9,648 nucleotides of DNA from Deltaproteobacteria bacterium UBA5754. Its GTDB lineage: Bacteria; Desulfobacterota; Dissulfuribacteria; Dissulfuribacterales; UBA5754. Made by a program: the position numbers and the translations under genes. Of the stretch, positions 1 to 6,493 are shown piece after piece. The stretch covers positions 180 to 9,827 of the forward strand of contig DIFG01000099.1 in NCBI GenBank assembly GCA_002419025.1. Direction: 5' to 3'. The notes under the pieces are model-generated. The model saw only the letters and a list, made by a program, of their open reading frames with translations. It was not told the DNA's origin and ran no database searches. Within the stretch, counting starts at the first letter, position 1; every line of letters begins with the position of its first letter.

Positions 1-3
1 GCA

Positions 4-40
4 TTTTTGACCGACGAGCAACACAGTCATCGGACAAAAA
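4..40. repeat. Imperfect 37-bp inverted repeat downstream of bioD
   Basis: The left arm TTTTTG-A-CCGACGA (4-17) pairs with the right arm TCATCGG-A-CAAAAA (27-40) around a 9-nt loop. There is one internal A/A mismatch (10/34), and position 15/29 would be a G-U pair in a leftward transcript. It starts 10 nt beyond the bioD stop, where a terminator would be expected. However, the arms are flanked by T on the left and A on the right, so neither direction ends in a U tract straight after a G+C stem. It could aid 3'-end processing or Rho-dependent ending of bioD mRNA, or be an intergenic palindrome. The window edge prevents seeing more. Confidence 0.5.
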
Positions 41-49
41 GACAATTTT

Positions 50-730
50 TCAAGGTAGCCTCAATAGATAATCGGCCACTTCGCCTGCCGCGGACAGGGC
101 ATCCTCCATGTGGAAGGCAAGGGGAATCGGACCGAACACCCGGACCTTTCCCATCTCCTCGATGGTCCGCGTATTGTCTCTGACGATCTCCGGATCGTCT
201 TCCTTTGTCGGTGCGTTCATGACGACACAGGCAACGGGGATTCCGCGCGTACGCATCGACTCCAGAGACAGCAAGGTGTGATTAAGGGTCCCGAGGCCGC
301 TTCGAGTGACAAGAACGACGGGCAGAACGAGTTCCGCCACGAGGTCGGCAAGGAGAAGGGACCGGGTTAAAGGAACGAGGAGGCCTCCTACTCCTTCGAC
401 GAGGAGGACGTCACACCCGATCGCAAGCCGCGCCGTGGCCTCGCGGATTCGGTTCGGGTCCACGCAAACGCCCTCACTCTCCGAGGCGATATGGGGAGAA
501 GCAGGCATACGAAAACAGTAAGGGGACTCATCCGAGCCGGCAGGGGGGACTTCATCCGCCCCCAAGAGCCTGGTGACAAAGGCCAGATCCTCGGAGACGG
601 AATCGGCCCCGGTGCTCACCCACTTCTGAACAGAGACGCAGAGACCGAGACGGGCAAAGGCCACGGCCAGGAGACCGCAGAGAAAGGTCTTTCCCACGCC
701 AGTATCTGTACCTGAAATAAAAAAGACCAT
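50..730 (-). CDS. bioD: Dethiobiotin synthetase BioD
   Basis: BioD is a cytosolic, ATP-dependent enzyme that closes the ureido ring of biotin from 7,8-diaminopelargonate and CO2, the penultimate step of biotin synthesis. With the start used here the protein has 226 residues, normal for the family. A P-loop GTDTGVGKT lies at residues 7-15. K36 in QKWVSTG replaces the usual K-P-x-x-T-G. The SPYCFRMPASPHIA segment (69-82) and VEGVGGLLVPL (111-121, with the acidic metal ligand E112) are both typical, and VVMN (169-172) is the nucleotide-specificity strand. An ATG at 754 would add eight residues. I prefer the ATG at 730 because GGGGAG lies 7 nt before it and BioD normally begins just before the P-loop. 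It is divergent from the carboxylase operon, and no other bio gene is visible. No BirA-type operator was seen upstream. The family call is secure; the exact start is less so. Confidence 0.93.
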   Translation of the reverse strand: MVFFISGTDTGVGKTFLCGLLAVAFARLGLCVSVQKWVSTGADSVSEDLAFVTRLLGADEVPPAGSDESPYCFRMPASPHIASESEGVCVDPNRIREATARLAIGCDVLLVEGVGGLLVPLTRSLLLADLVAELVLPVVLVTRSGLGTLNHTLLSLESMRTRGIPVACVVMNAPTKEDDPEIVRDNTRTIEEMGKVRVFGPIPLAFHMEDALSAAGEVADYLLRLP

Positions 731-758
731 GTCCAAGCTCCCCATGTCCATCATTCTC

Positions 759-790
759 TTGTGAAGGCAGTCTTATTATGGAAATATACT
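759..790. promoter_or_regulatory. Weak candidate promoter elements between divergent bioD and carboxylase operon
   Basis: The 200-nt gap between bioD and the carboxylase operon must contain two divergent promoters. Rightward, TATACT (785-790) matches five of six -10 positions, but the only -35-like hexamer (TTGTGA, 759-764) is 20 nt away. Leftward, CATAAT (complement of 775-780) is a five-of-six -10 for bioD with no good -35. The two would overlap, so they might compete. This is inference from consensus matching only. The rest of the gap (791-914) shows no clear motif. Confidence 0.25.
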
Positions 791-931
791 TGGTGCTGCT
801 AAAAAGGCTTGAGATGCATCCATCGCCCTATGGCGTGGCCGATGCCCCAGGATTTGCGAGTCATGTATCCCGGGCCTTTTAAGCGGCATCATAACTTGAT
901 TAGTCTCCATAAGAAAGGAAAGGAGTTTCCC

Positions 932-2389
932 ATGGGTCAGACCATCAGGCGGCTTCTCGTCGCCAACCGCGGCGTGCCGGCCGTGCGCATCATGCATACC
1001 TGCCGTGACCGGATGATCCCCACCACGGCGGTTTACAGCACACCCGACCGCCTCGCCTTACACGTATTCATGGCCGATTCCGCTGTCTCGATAGGAGAGG
1101 CCCCGCCGAGCGAGTCCTATCTTAACAGCGAAAAGATGATCGAGGCCGCCCTCTCTACGGGTTCGAACGCCATCCATCCCGGCTGGGGCTTTCTCGCGGA
1201 GAACAGCACCTTTGCCCAGATGGTCCAGGACGCCGGCCTCATCTGGATCGGCCCCCCTCCTTCGGTCATCAAGGCCATGGGGGACAAGATCGAGGCAAAA
1301 AGGCTCGCCATCAGGGCCAACGTGCCGACCATCCCCGGGATAAGCGGGGTCACCGAGGACAAGCAGATCCTCCGGTGGATGAAGGATGACCACATCGCGT
1401 TTCCCATCATGATAAAGGCCGCAGCAGGAGGCGGCGGAAAGGGAATGGTAAAGGTGGAGTCCCGGGAGGAGATACCACAGGCCCTTGCACAGGCGCGCTC
1501 CGAGGCGAAGAAGTCCTTCGGAGACGAGACCCTGCTCTGCGAAAAATACATCGAAAGGGGCCGTCACATAGAGGTCCAGGTGGTGGCCGACGAGCACGGA
1601 AACGTCATCCACCTCTTCGAGCGTGAGTGCACGCTCCAGCGACGCAACCAGAAGATCATCGAGGAGGCCCCTTCCCCCTCGCTCAACGAAGACCTCCGTA
1701 ACGAGATCTGTTTCACGGCCGTCCGTCTAATGCGGGAGATCGGATACACGACCGCCGGAACTGTGGAGTTCATATTCGATTCCGCAACGAAAAAATACTA
1801 CTTCCTCGAGGTGAACACCCGGCTCCAGGTGGAGCACGGTGTGACCGAGCTCATAACCGGGCACGACATCGTTGGGCTCATGCTCGACGCGGCCGAAGGG
1901 AAGCCCTTCCCGTTCCGCCAGACCGACATACACCCCAACCGCTGGGCCCTCGAGGCCCGCGTGAATGCAGAGGACCCACGGACCTTCAACCCGTCCTTTG
2001 GCACTATCACCCGGCTCCAGGTCCCACAGGGGCCGGGCGTGCGCATCTCGCAGGGTGTCTACGAGGGCGCTCCCATCCCCCCCTACTACGACTCCCTCAT
2101 CATGCTCATCATGACCGCCGGGGCCGACCGGGACGACGCCATTCGGGCCATGGACAGGACCCTCAGCCGCAACCTCCGCGTCGAGGGCGTAAAGACCCTG
2201 ACCCCCCTTCTCCTCAGCATCTTCCGCCACGAGGATTTTCGTAAGGGGGAATTCTCCACGCGGTTCATAGAGGAACACATGGACGAACTCGTCTCCCGGT
2301 TTCGGGAGAGGGACAGCGAGGACGAGGTCCTCAAGATCGCCAAATACGTGGCCCGCATCTCCGCCCTCGGGCCTCAGGAGTGGATGTGA
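932..2389 (+). CDS. pycA: Biotin carboxylase subunit of a two-subunit pyruvate-carboxylase-like enzyme
   Basis: This subunit uses ATP and bicarbonate to carboxylate biotin on the carrier domain of the next gene's product. It has 485 residues, usual for AccC/PycA. The ATP-grasp fold is clear: the N-terminal domain begins LLVANRG (8-14), K119 follows in MGDKI, and IKAAAGGGGKG (161-171) is the glycine loop. EKY (204-206) and H212 come next, then the active-site run E293-N295-R297-Q299-E301 in LEVNTRLQVEH, and R343 in ARVNAEDP. Odd points: the usual NRGEIA is NRGVPA, the His in QRRHQK is Asn (N239), and VEHPVTE is VEHGVTE. The ATG at 932 is chosen because AAGGAAAGGAG lies just upstream; the frame is open to 809, but those extra 41 residues do not resemble the family. 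The stop is 1 nt before the next start, so the two are co-translated. Substrate specificity lies in the partner; AccC of acetyl-CoA carboxylase is less likely given that partner. Confidence 0.88.
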   Translation: MGQTIRRLLVANRGVPAVRIMHTCRDRMIPTTAVYSTPDRLALHVFMADSAVSIGEAPPSESYLNSEKMIEAALSTGSNAIHPGWGFLAENSTFAQMVQDAGLIWIGPPPSVIKAMGDKIEAKRLAIRANVPTIPGISGVTEDKQILRWMKDDHIAFPIMIKAAAGGGGKGMVKVESREEIPQALAQARSEAKKSFGDETLLCEKYIERGRHIEVQVVADEHGNVIHLFERECTLQRRNQKIIEEAPSPSLNEDLRNEICFTAVRLMREIGYTTAGTVEFIFDSATKKYYFLEVNTRLQVEHGVTELITGHDIVGLMLDAAEGKPFPFRQTDIHPNRWALEARVNAEDPRTFNPSFGTITRLQVPQGPGVRISQGVYEGAPIPPYYDSLIMLIMTAGADRDDAIRAMDRTLSRNLRVEGVKTLTPLLLSIFRHEDFRKGEFSTRFIEEHMDELVSRFRERDSEDEVLKIAKYVARISALGPQEWM

Positions 2390-2390
2390 C

Positions 2391-4418
2391 ATGGAAAACA
2401 CGATTCAGCACCTGGTAAGCCCTGGAATGAGCCCCGGGGAGATCGTCAAAAGGATACGAGACCTGGACGGCATCGCCTTTACGTCCACGGGCATGAGGGA
2501 CGCTGGCCAGTCCGACTACAAAAACCGCCACCGCATCTTCGATCTGGTCACCCTCGCCCCGTTCTACGAGCGGATGGGGCTCTTCAGCGCTGAGTGTCAC
2601 GGTGGGGCACGGTGGCACGTGGGCGTCATGAACCGGAGGGAAAGCCCGTTCGAGGAGATCAGGCTCCTTCGGGAACGTATGCCGAGCGTGCTTCTCCAGA
2701 CCCTGATCCGCGAAACCAACCTGTTCGGCTACCGGCCGTATCCGAAAAACGTCATCGAGTACGTGGTGGCCAATGTGGACATCGACGTCTGGCGGTGCTT
2801 CTCTTTCCTGAACGACATACGGAACATGAGGGCTGTTGCAGAGGTGGTGATGAAGCGCGGAAGACTCTTTCAGCCCGCCATTTCCTTCACCCAGGCCGAC
2901 TGGACGACCAATGACTACTACCTCGGGGTGGTCCGAGAGATCGTAGATCTCTGCGGTGGAGTGGACGAGATCATCCTCTGTATAAAGGACATGGCCGGCG
3001 TGGGAAGCCCCGAGCGCATCAGAAGCCTCGTCTCCGCCATCAAGGACGCCTATCCGGACCTCCTCATCCAGTACCACCGACACACGACCGATGGGCTAGC
3101 CCTTCCGGCCCTTCTTGCTTCGGCCCAGGCCGGCGCCAAGATCCTGGACCTTGAGGAGGACTCTCTCACCCGGTTCTATGGGCAGGCACCCATTCTCACG
3201 GCCCACTCCTATTTCGAGGAGTCGGGCATCAAGGTCCACCTCAATAGAGCCGAGACGGAAAAGGCGGTCCAGAAAGTGCGTGAGTGGATCAACCACTACG
3301 AGTGGTGCGAATCCCCGTTCAAGGGCTTCGACCACACGGTCACTCTGCACAAGATGCCTGGCGGGGCCTTCCCAAGCTCCTTCGAACAGGCCCAAAAGGG
3401 CGGCTTTCTCCACCGAATGCCTGCAATCCTCCGCGTGATGTCGCTTTTCAACAAGATCGTGAAATACTTCGACGTGACCCCTGGCTCCCAGATCACGTGG
3501 GTCACCTGCAGCGGGATCGTCAACAAGTACGCCAAGGAAAAGGGCGAGTCCGGGGCAAAACACATCCTGGACCTCCTCACCAGGTTTGTGGAGGAAAAGG
3601 GACAGGATCTGGCGGCCATGGAACCGGCGGAGCAGGAGGAACTCCTCGTGCTCTTCAGAAACGCCCCTGGGGATTTCAAGAACCTCCTTCTCGGCGGATA
3701 CGGCAAGCTCCCCATGGGCTGGCCGGCCGAATGGGTCTACCGGAGCACCTTCGGAGACGCATGGCAGGAAAGGATGGCCGAGCGAAAGGAGCTCTCCCCC
3801 CTCGACACCCTTCAGGATGACGACCTCAGCCGGATCAGGAAGGACCTCGATGATCACATCGGTCGATGCGCCAGCGAGGAGGAGTTCATCCTCTACCTCA
3901 TGCATCCGAAGGACGCCCTCAGCATGATCGAGTTCCGCGAGGAGTTCGGGGAAACCCCTCTGGTCCTTCCTACGAACGTCTGGCGGGAAGGTCTGAAAAG
4001 ACCAGGGGACAAGGTGGAGTTCGAGCTATGGGGAAAGCCCTACTGCATCGAGCTTGTCTCTGTCGGGGCTGAATACGAGGGCGAAATCCACGTGGTCATG
4101 CGCGTGAACAACAAGACAAGGGTCTATACCATCGCCACCCCGAGGGCGAAAAAGGTCGAAGTCCGCCTGGCAAAAGGTCCTCACCAGATAGGAGCACCCA
4201 TCAGCGGAAACGTCTGGCGGATCGGGAACCCGGCCAGAGGCGCTCTGAAACCGGGCGATATCGTCCACAAGGGCGAGGAGATAGCAAACCTTGAGGCCAT
4301 GAAGATGGAAAACGCCATCTTGGCCCCGTTCGATGCACAGATCGCCGAGATCGCCGTCAAACTGAACGCAACGGTCCAGGAAAAGCAGCTTCTCTTTGTT
4401 CTGAAACCCCTGTCATGA
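2391..4418 (+). CDS. pycB: Carboxyltransferase and biotin-carrier subunit, pyruvate carboxylase subunit B-like
   Basis: This 675-residue protein would move the carboxyl group from biotin to an acceptor, most likely pyruvate to give oxaloacetate. A carboxyltransferase TIM barrel (about 25-310) shows the metal ligand D37 in MRDAGQS, Q40, R107 (IRETN), the lysine that is carbamylated in the family (K199 in CIKDMAG), H229 and H231 in HRHTTDG, and T363 in VTPGSQ. The conserved carboxylase region continues to about 515 and is followed by a PC-type tetramerisation segment with LPTNVWREGL (526-535). The C-terminal biotinyl domain (about 600-675) has EAMKMEN with biotin on K638. Departures from the usual signatures are RDAHQS to RDAGQS, LRGAN to IRETN, and FDALND to FSFLND. 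AGGAG lies 10 nt before the ATG. Oxaloacetate decarboxylase alpha is an alternative, but no membrane beta or gamma subunit is adjacent and a biotin carboxylase gene is, which favours a carboxylase. Another 2-oxoacid such as 2-oxoglutarate cannot be excluded. Confidence 0.85.
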   Translation: MENTIQHLVSPGMSPGEIVKRIRDLDGIAFTSTGMRDAGQSDYKNRHRIFDLVTLAPFYERMGLFSAECHGGARWHVGVMNRRESPFEEIRLLRERMPSVLLQTLIRETNLFGYRPYPKNVIEYVVANVDIDVWRCFSFLNDIRNMRAVAEVVMKRGRLFQPAISFTQADWTTNDYYLGVVREIVDLCGGVDEIILCIKDMAGVGSPERIRSLVSAIKDAYPDLLIQYHRHTTDGLALPALLASAQAGAKILDLEEDSLTRFYGQAPILTAHSYFEESGIKVHLNRAETEKAVQKVREWINHYEWCESPFKGFDHTVTLHKMPGGAFPSSFEQAQKGGFLHRMPAILRVMSLFNKIVKYFDVTPGSQITWVTCSGIVNKYAKEKGESGAKHILDLLTRFVEEKGQDLAAMEPAEQEELLVLFRNAPGDFKNLLLGGYGKLPMGWPAEWVYRSTFGDAWQERMAERKELSPLDTLQDDDLSRIRKDLDDHIGRCASEEEFILYLMHPKDALSMIEFREEFGETPLVLPTNVWREGLKRPGDKVEFELWGKPYCIELVSVGAEYEGEIHVVMRVNNKTRVYTIATPRAKKVEVRLAKGPHQIGAPISGNVWRIGNPARGALKPGDIVHKGEEIANLEAMKMENAILAPFDAQIAEIAVKLNATVQEKQLLFVLKPLS

Positions 4419-5122
4419 CCGAACAAGGGCACGGCACTCCGCGCCCCACTCCACATCCCGCAGGGGATGCCGGAGCGGAAAGATCCTGCGGTAGTGCCGT
4501 TATCCTTGTCCATGGTCTCTGGATGACAGGGATGGAGATGTCCCTGCTTGCCCGAAGGCTCCACGCTGACGGATATTGCCCGGTGAAATTCCGCTATGCG
4601 AGTCTGCGCCTTGGACTTTGCGAGGCGGCTGAGGGCCTGGCATCCTTCGCTTCGGGATTCTCGCATTCAGGCATGCTCCATTTCGTAGGCCACAGCTTGG
4701 GTGGCCTGGTCATCCTGAAATTGTTCGAGAACTACGAATCCGCCTTGCTTCCTCCCGGCCGCATCGTCCTTCTCGGCACCCCATGCGCCGGATGTCTTGC
4801 CGCCGAAAGGCTGGCATCCATCCCCTTTGGGCCACGGATCCTCGGACCTGGCATAGGGGAGCTTCTCTCCGGAAAGAGACCGGTCTGGCAGGGAAAGCGG
4901 GAACTGGGGATCATAGCAGGCCGGATACATGTAGGGCTGGGAAGGCTCCTTGGAATCGGGGGAAGGCCCGGTGACGGAACGGTCCTCGTGGAAGAAACCG
5001 AACTTTCCGGCGCCACCGACCGGATCACGGTCCCAGCCACCCATACGGGCCTCGTCCTTTCCCGCCGGGCCGCCCGGGAAATCTCTTCATTTCTGAGACA
5101 CGGGCGTTTCGGCAACGCCTGA
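4415..5122 (+). CDS. Alpha/beta-hydrolase, lipase/esterase-like, last gene of the carboxylase operon
   Basis: This 235-residue protein looks like a small serine hydrolase of the alpha/beta fold, in the lipase/PGAP1-like style. After a Pro-rich, probably disordered N-terminus (1-27) comes strand AVILVHGLW (28-36) with the H33-G34 oxyanion motif. The nucleophile elbow GHSLGG puts the serine at S94. VLLGTPCAG (118-126) is typical of the group. The likely acid is D187 in GDGTV, and H210 in ATHTGL is the likely base. No signal peptide or membrane span is evident, so it is probably cytosolic. Its ATG overlaps the carboxylase stop in an ATGA, which implies translational coupling. Its 3' end is built into the intrinsic terminator. 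The substrate is unknown: lipid ester, thioester or peptide ester are all possible. I know of no reason for a carboxylase to need a hydrolase; the coupling is what suggests a shared context. Confidence 0.8.
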   Translation: MTEQGHGTPRPTPHPAGDAGAERSCGSAVILVHGLWMTGMEMSLLARRLHADGYCPVKFRYASLRLGLCEAAEGLASFASGFSHSGMLHFVGHSLGGLVILKLFENYESALLPPGRIVLLGTPCAGCLAAERLASIPFGPRILGPGIGELLSGKRPVWQGKRELGIIAGRIHVGLGRLLGIGGRPGDGTVLVEETELSGATDRITVPATHTGLVLSRRAAREISSFLRHGRFGNA

Positions 5123-5129
5123 CCTTTTT
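5101..5129 (+). terminator. Intrinsic terminator of the carboxylase-hydrolase operon
   Basis: GGCGTT (5103-5108) pairs perfectly with AACGCC (5114-5119) around the loop TCGGC. One G-U and one C-G pair extend the stem to 5101/5121. After ACC a run of five T (5125-5129) follows. The stop codon of the hydrolase (5120-5122) sits at the foot of the stem, so the terminator is partly coding. This separates the operon from rpsU. Confidence 0.75.
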
Positions 5130-5138
5130 ATATCTCAC

Positions 5139-5165
5139 CACAAAGAGCACAAAGAACACAGAGAA
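5139..5165. repeat. Three tandem copies of a 9-bp CACAAAGAR unit
   Basis: Three adjacent nonamers read CACAAAGAG, CACAAAGAA and CACAGAGAA. The first two differ at one position, and the third has one further change. The tract lies in the 100-nt gap between the hydrolase terminator and the rpsU promoter. It is A-rich and unlike the G+C-rich genes around it. No protein or hairpin explains it. Its function is unknown. Confidence 0.7.
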
Positions 5166-5223
5166 AACCTCTCTCTCAATATGATACGCGCAACCAATTG
5201 ATATGATGAAAACGTAAAAACTG

Positions 5224-5253
5224 TTGACACGCCTCCCTGCAGGAGGCTATATG
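5224..5253 (+). promoter_or_regulatory. Promoter of rpsU
   Basis: A perfect -35 hexamer TTGACA (5224-5229) is followed after 18 nt by TATATG (5248-5253), a four-of-six -10. Transcription would begin near 5260 and give a leader of about 30 nt before the TTG start of rpsU. The spacer contains a perfect GCCTCC/GGAGGC inverted repeat (5231-5236/5242-5247), which could be a protein-binding site on DNA; it would not be in the transcript. Confidence 0.6.
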
Positions 5254-5270
5254 TGTGGCTTATTCGTTTC

Positions 5271-5283
5271 AAGGAAAGGGGGG
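5271..5283 (+). promoter_or_regulatory. Ribosome binding site deciding the rpsU start
   Basis: The purine run AAGGAAAGGGGGG ends 6 nt before the TTG at 5290, the normal Shine-Dalgarno distance. The other good-looking site, AGGAGG (5241-5246) with an ATG at 5251, lies within the promoter spacer and -10, so it would not be transcribed from that promoter. Confidence 0.6.
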
Positions 5284-5289
5284 ATATCG

Positions 5290-5490
5290 TTGTCCATAGA
5301 CGTCGAAGTTTACGACGACAACCTTGAGAAAGCCATCAAGGTCCTCAAGAAAAAGATGCAGCTCGCCGGCGTGCAGAAAGAACTAAAGACCCGTCGTTTT
5401 TTCGAAAAGCCGAGCGTCAAGCGGCGGAGAAAGATGCAGGAAGCCGAGCGCCGTCGCCGCAAGGCAAGAAGAAGGATGAGGCGCATTTGA
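5290..5490 (+). CDS. rpsU: 30S ribosomal protein S21
   Basis: S21 is a small basic protein of the 30S platform near the anti-Shine-Dalgarno end of 16S rRNA, and it acts in initiation. From the TTG at 5290 the protein has 66 residues. It begins MSIDVEVYDDN, followed by the family core LEKAIKVLKKKMQLAGVQKE, the diagnostic EKPSVKRRRK (about 38-47) and a strongly Arg-rich tail. The frame is open upstream (a TTG at 5224 and an ATG at 5251), but those residues (for example MCGLFVSRKGG) are unlike any S21 N-terminus and overlap the promoter. The gene appears monocistronic: it has its own promoter, the upstream operon ends in a terminator, and the downstream gene is convergent. The family call is secure; the TTG start is inferred from RBS, promoter and alignment from memory. 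Confidence 0.9.
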   Translation: MSIDVEVYDDNLEKAIKVLKKKMQLAGVQKELKTRRFFEKPSVKRRRKMQEAERRRRKARRRMRRI

Positions 5491-5500
5491 CAAATCCCAC

Positions 5501-5529
5501 GGGAGGCACAGCCTGTACTGGCGCCTCCC
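5501..5529. terminator. Hairpin between convergent rpsU and prmC
   Basis: GGGAGGC (5501-5507) pairs with GCCTCCC (5523-5529). Inside it, GCC (5511-5513) pairs with GGC (5520-5522), leaving a 3-nt bulge and the loop TGTACT. It starts 10 nt after the rpsU stop. The sequence beyond is pyrimidine-rich (CTCCCTTTC, then TTTT a little later) but not a strict U tract. On the other strand only GGATTT follows. It probably ends rpsU transcription and may also protect or end the rho-prmC mRNA. Confidence 0.5.
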
Positions 5530-5596
5530 CTCCCTTTCAACCGTTTTCCCCGCAAATTTAGAAAAGATCCGCTCCGTTGCTGTTTCACATCCGTCA

Positions 5597-6493
5597 TCAC
5601 GTGTCCTGGAGCAAGGCCCCTTCCATCAGCCGGGAGACGAATACCCTATCCCTTCCGGCGAGATCCTGAATGACACGCGGGCTGTCATAGACCCCTTTGT
5701 CACGTGCGGCCTCTCTCGTCATCTCCGCCTGATTCCACCCGATTTCCATGCACAGAAAACCGCCGGGGCGCAACACGGCCGGGGCCTGACGGAGAAGTGC
5801 CCGGATAGCATCCATACCATCCCTGCCTCCGTAGAGCGCACATGATGGCTCGTATTTCCCAACTCCCGGATCCAGTTCAAAACCAGCCGTCTCTTCAGCC
5901 ACGTAAGGAGGGTTGGAGGCAATGCAATGGAACCCGTCATACCCGTCAGGGGCTCTTATGGACAAAAGCCAATCAGACTGAACGAAGTGGATCCTCTCTC
6001 CGACCCCGTGGATCTGGGCGTTCTCCCGTGCGATCCTCAGGGCTGCAGAGGAACGGTCCAGGGCCAAGATGCGGGCATTCGGCAGCTCAACCGCAAGGGC
6101 AACGGCAATGACTCCGCTTCCGGTCCCGGCATCGATGATCCTCGGGGATCGCCAGCCCTCGGCCCGGCACATGCGCAGGACCTCCTCGACAAGGATTTCT
6201 GTCTCGGGCCGGGGAACGAGCGTATCCCGCGTGATACGGAACGTAAGGGACCAAAATTCTTGTTCGCCGATGATATGGGCCACGGATTCCTGTCGCGCGC
6301 GCCTGCGAACCATCTCCTGAAAGGCCGACTGGTCAGCGTCGCCGATGACCGGGTCCCGTAAGTGGGAGTGGATCCAGGTCCGATCCCGCCCGAGGAGAGA
6401 GGCGAGCAGGACCTCGGCATCGAGCCGGGGCGTCTCGAGATCGGACTCGGCGAGATATCGCGACGCCCAGGACAGGACCTCATATGGGGTCAT
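5597..6493 (-). CDS. prmC: Peptide chain release factor N5-glutamine methyltransferase PrmC (HemK)
   Basis: PrmC uses S-adenosylmethionine to methylate the glutamine of the GGQ motif in release factors 1 and 2, which raises peptide-release activity. The 298-residue protein has the normal length. It has an N-terminal helical domain that docks the release factor (about 1-75), the family signature VPRPETE (93-99), SAM motif I DAGTGSG (121-127), acidic D146 at the end of strand 2, and the catalytic NPPY (194-197) that holds the substrate amide. The late EPSCALYGGRDGM (215-227) is also typical of PrmC. Its ATG overlaps the stop of prfA in an ATGA, so enzyme and substrate are translationally coupled. 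The C-terminus ends in a short MEGALLQDT tail with no known role. Confidence 0.96.
   Translation of the reverse strand: MTPYEVLSWASRYLAESDLETPRLDAEVLLASLLGRDRTWIHSHLRDPVIGDADQSAFQEMVRRRARQESVAHIIGEQEFWSLTFRITRDTLVPRPETEILVEEVLRMCRAEGWRSPRIIDAGTGSGVIAVALAVELPNARILALDRSSAALRIARENAQIHGVGERIHFVQSDWLLSIRAPDGYDGFHCIASNPPYVAEETAGFELDPGVGKYEPSCALYGGRDGMDAIRALLRQAPAVLRPGGFLCMEIGWNQAEMTREAARDKGVYDSPRVIQDLAGRDRVFVSRLMEGALLQDT

Noticed and set aside
755..931. BirA operator for biotin control
   Set aside because: No TTGTAAAC-type inverted repeat is present.
809..931. 41-residue N-terminal extension of the biotin carboxylase
   Set aside because: The residues are not family-like and the strong ribosome site lies just before the ATG at 932.
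2331..3083. 250-codon leftward open frame
   Set aside because: Antisense shadow of the two carboxylase genes; no ribosome site or recognisable motif.
3096..3905. 269-codon leftward open frame
   Set aside because: It is antisense to the carboxyltransferase gene, which has clear catalytic motifs; no domain is recognisable in the antisense product.
5231..5247. GCCTCC/GGAGGC hairpin as an RNA switch hiding the rpsU ribosome site
   Set aside because: It lies between the -35 and -10 of the likely promoter, so it would not be in the mRNA. Kept only as a possible DNA operator.
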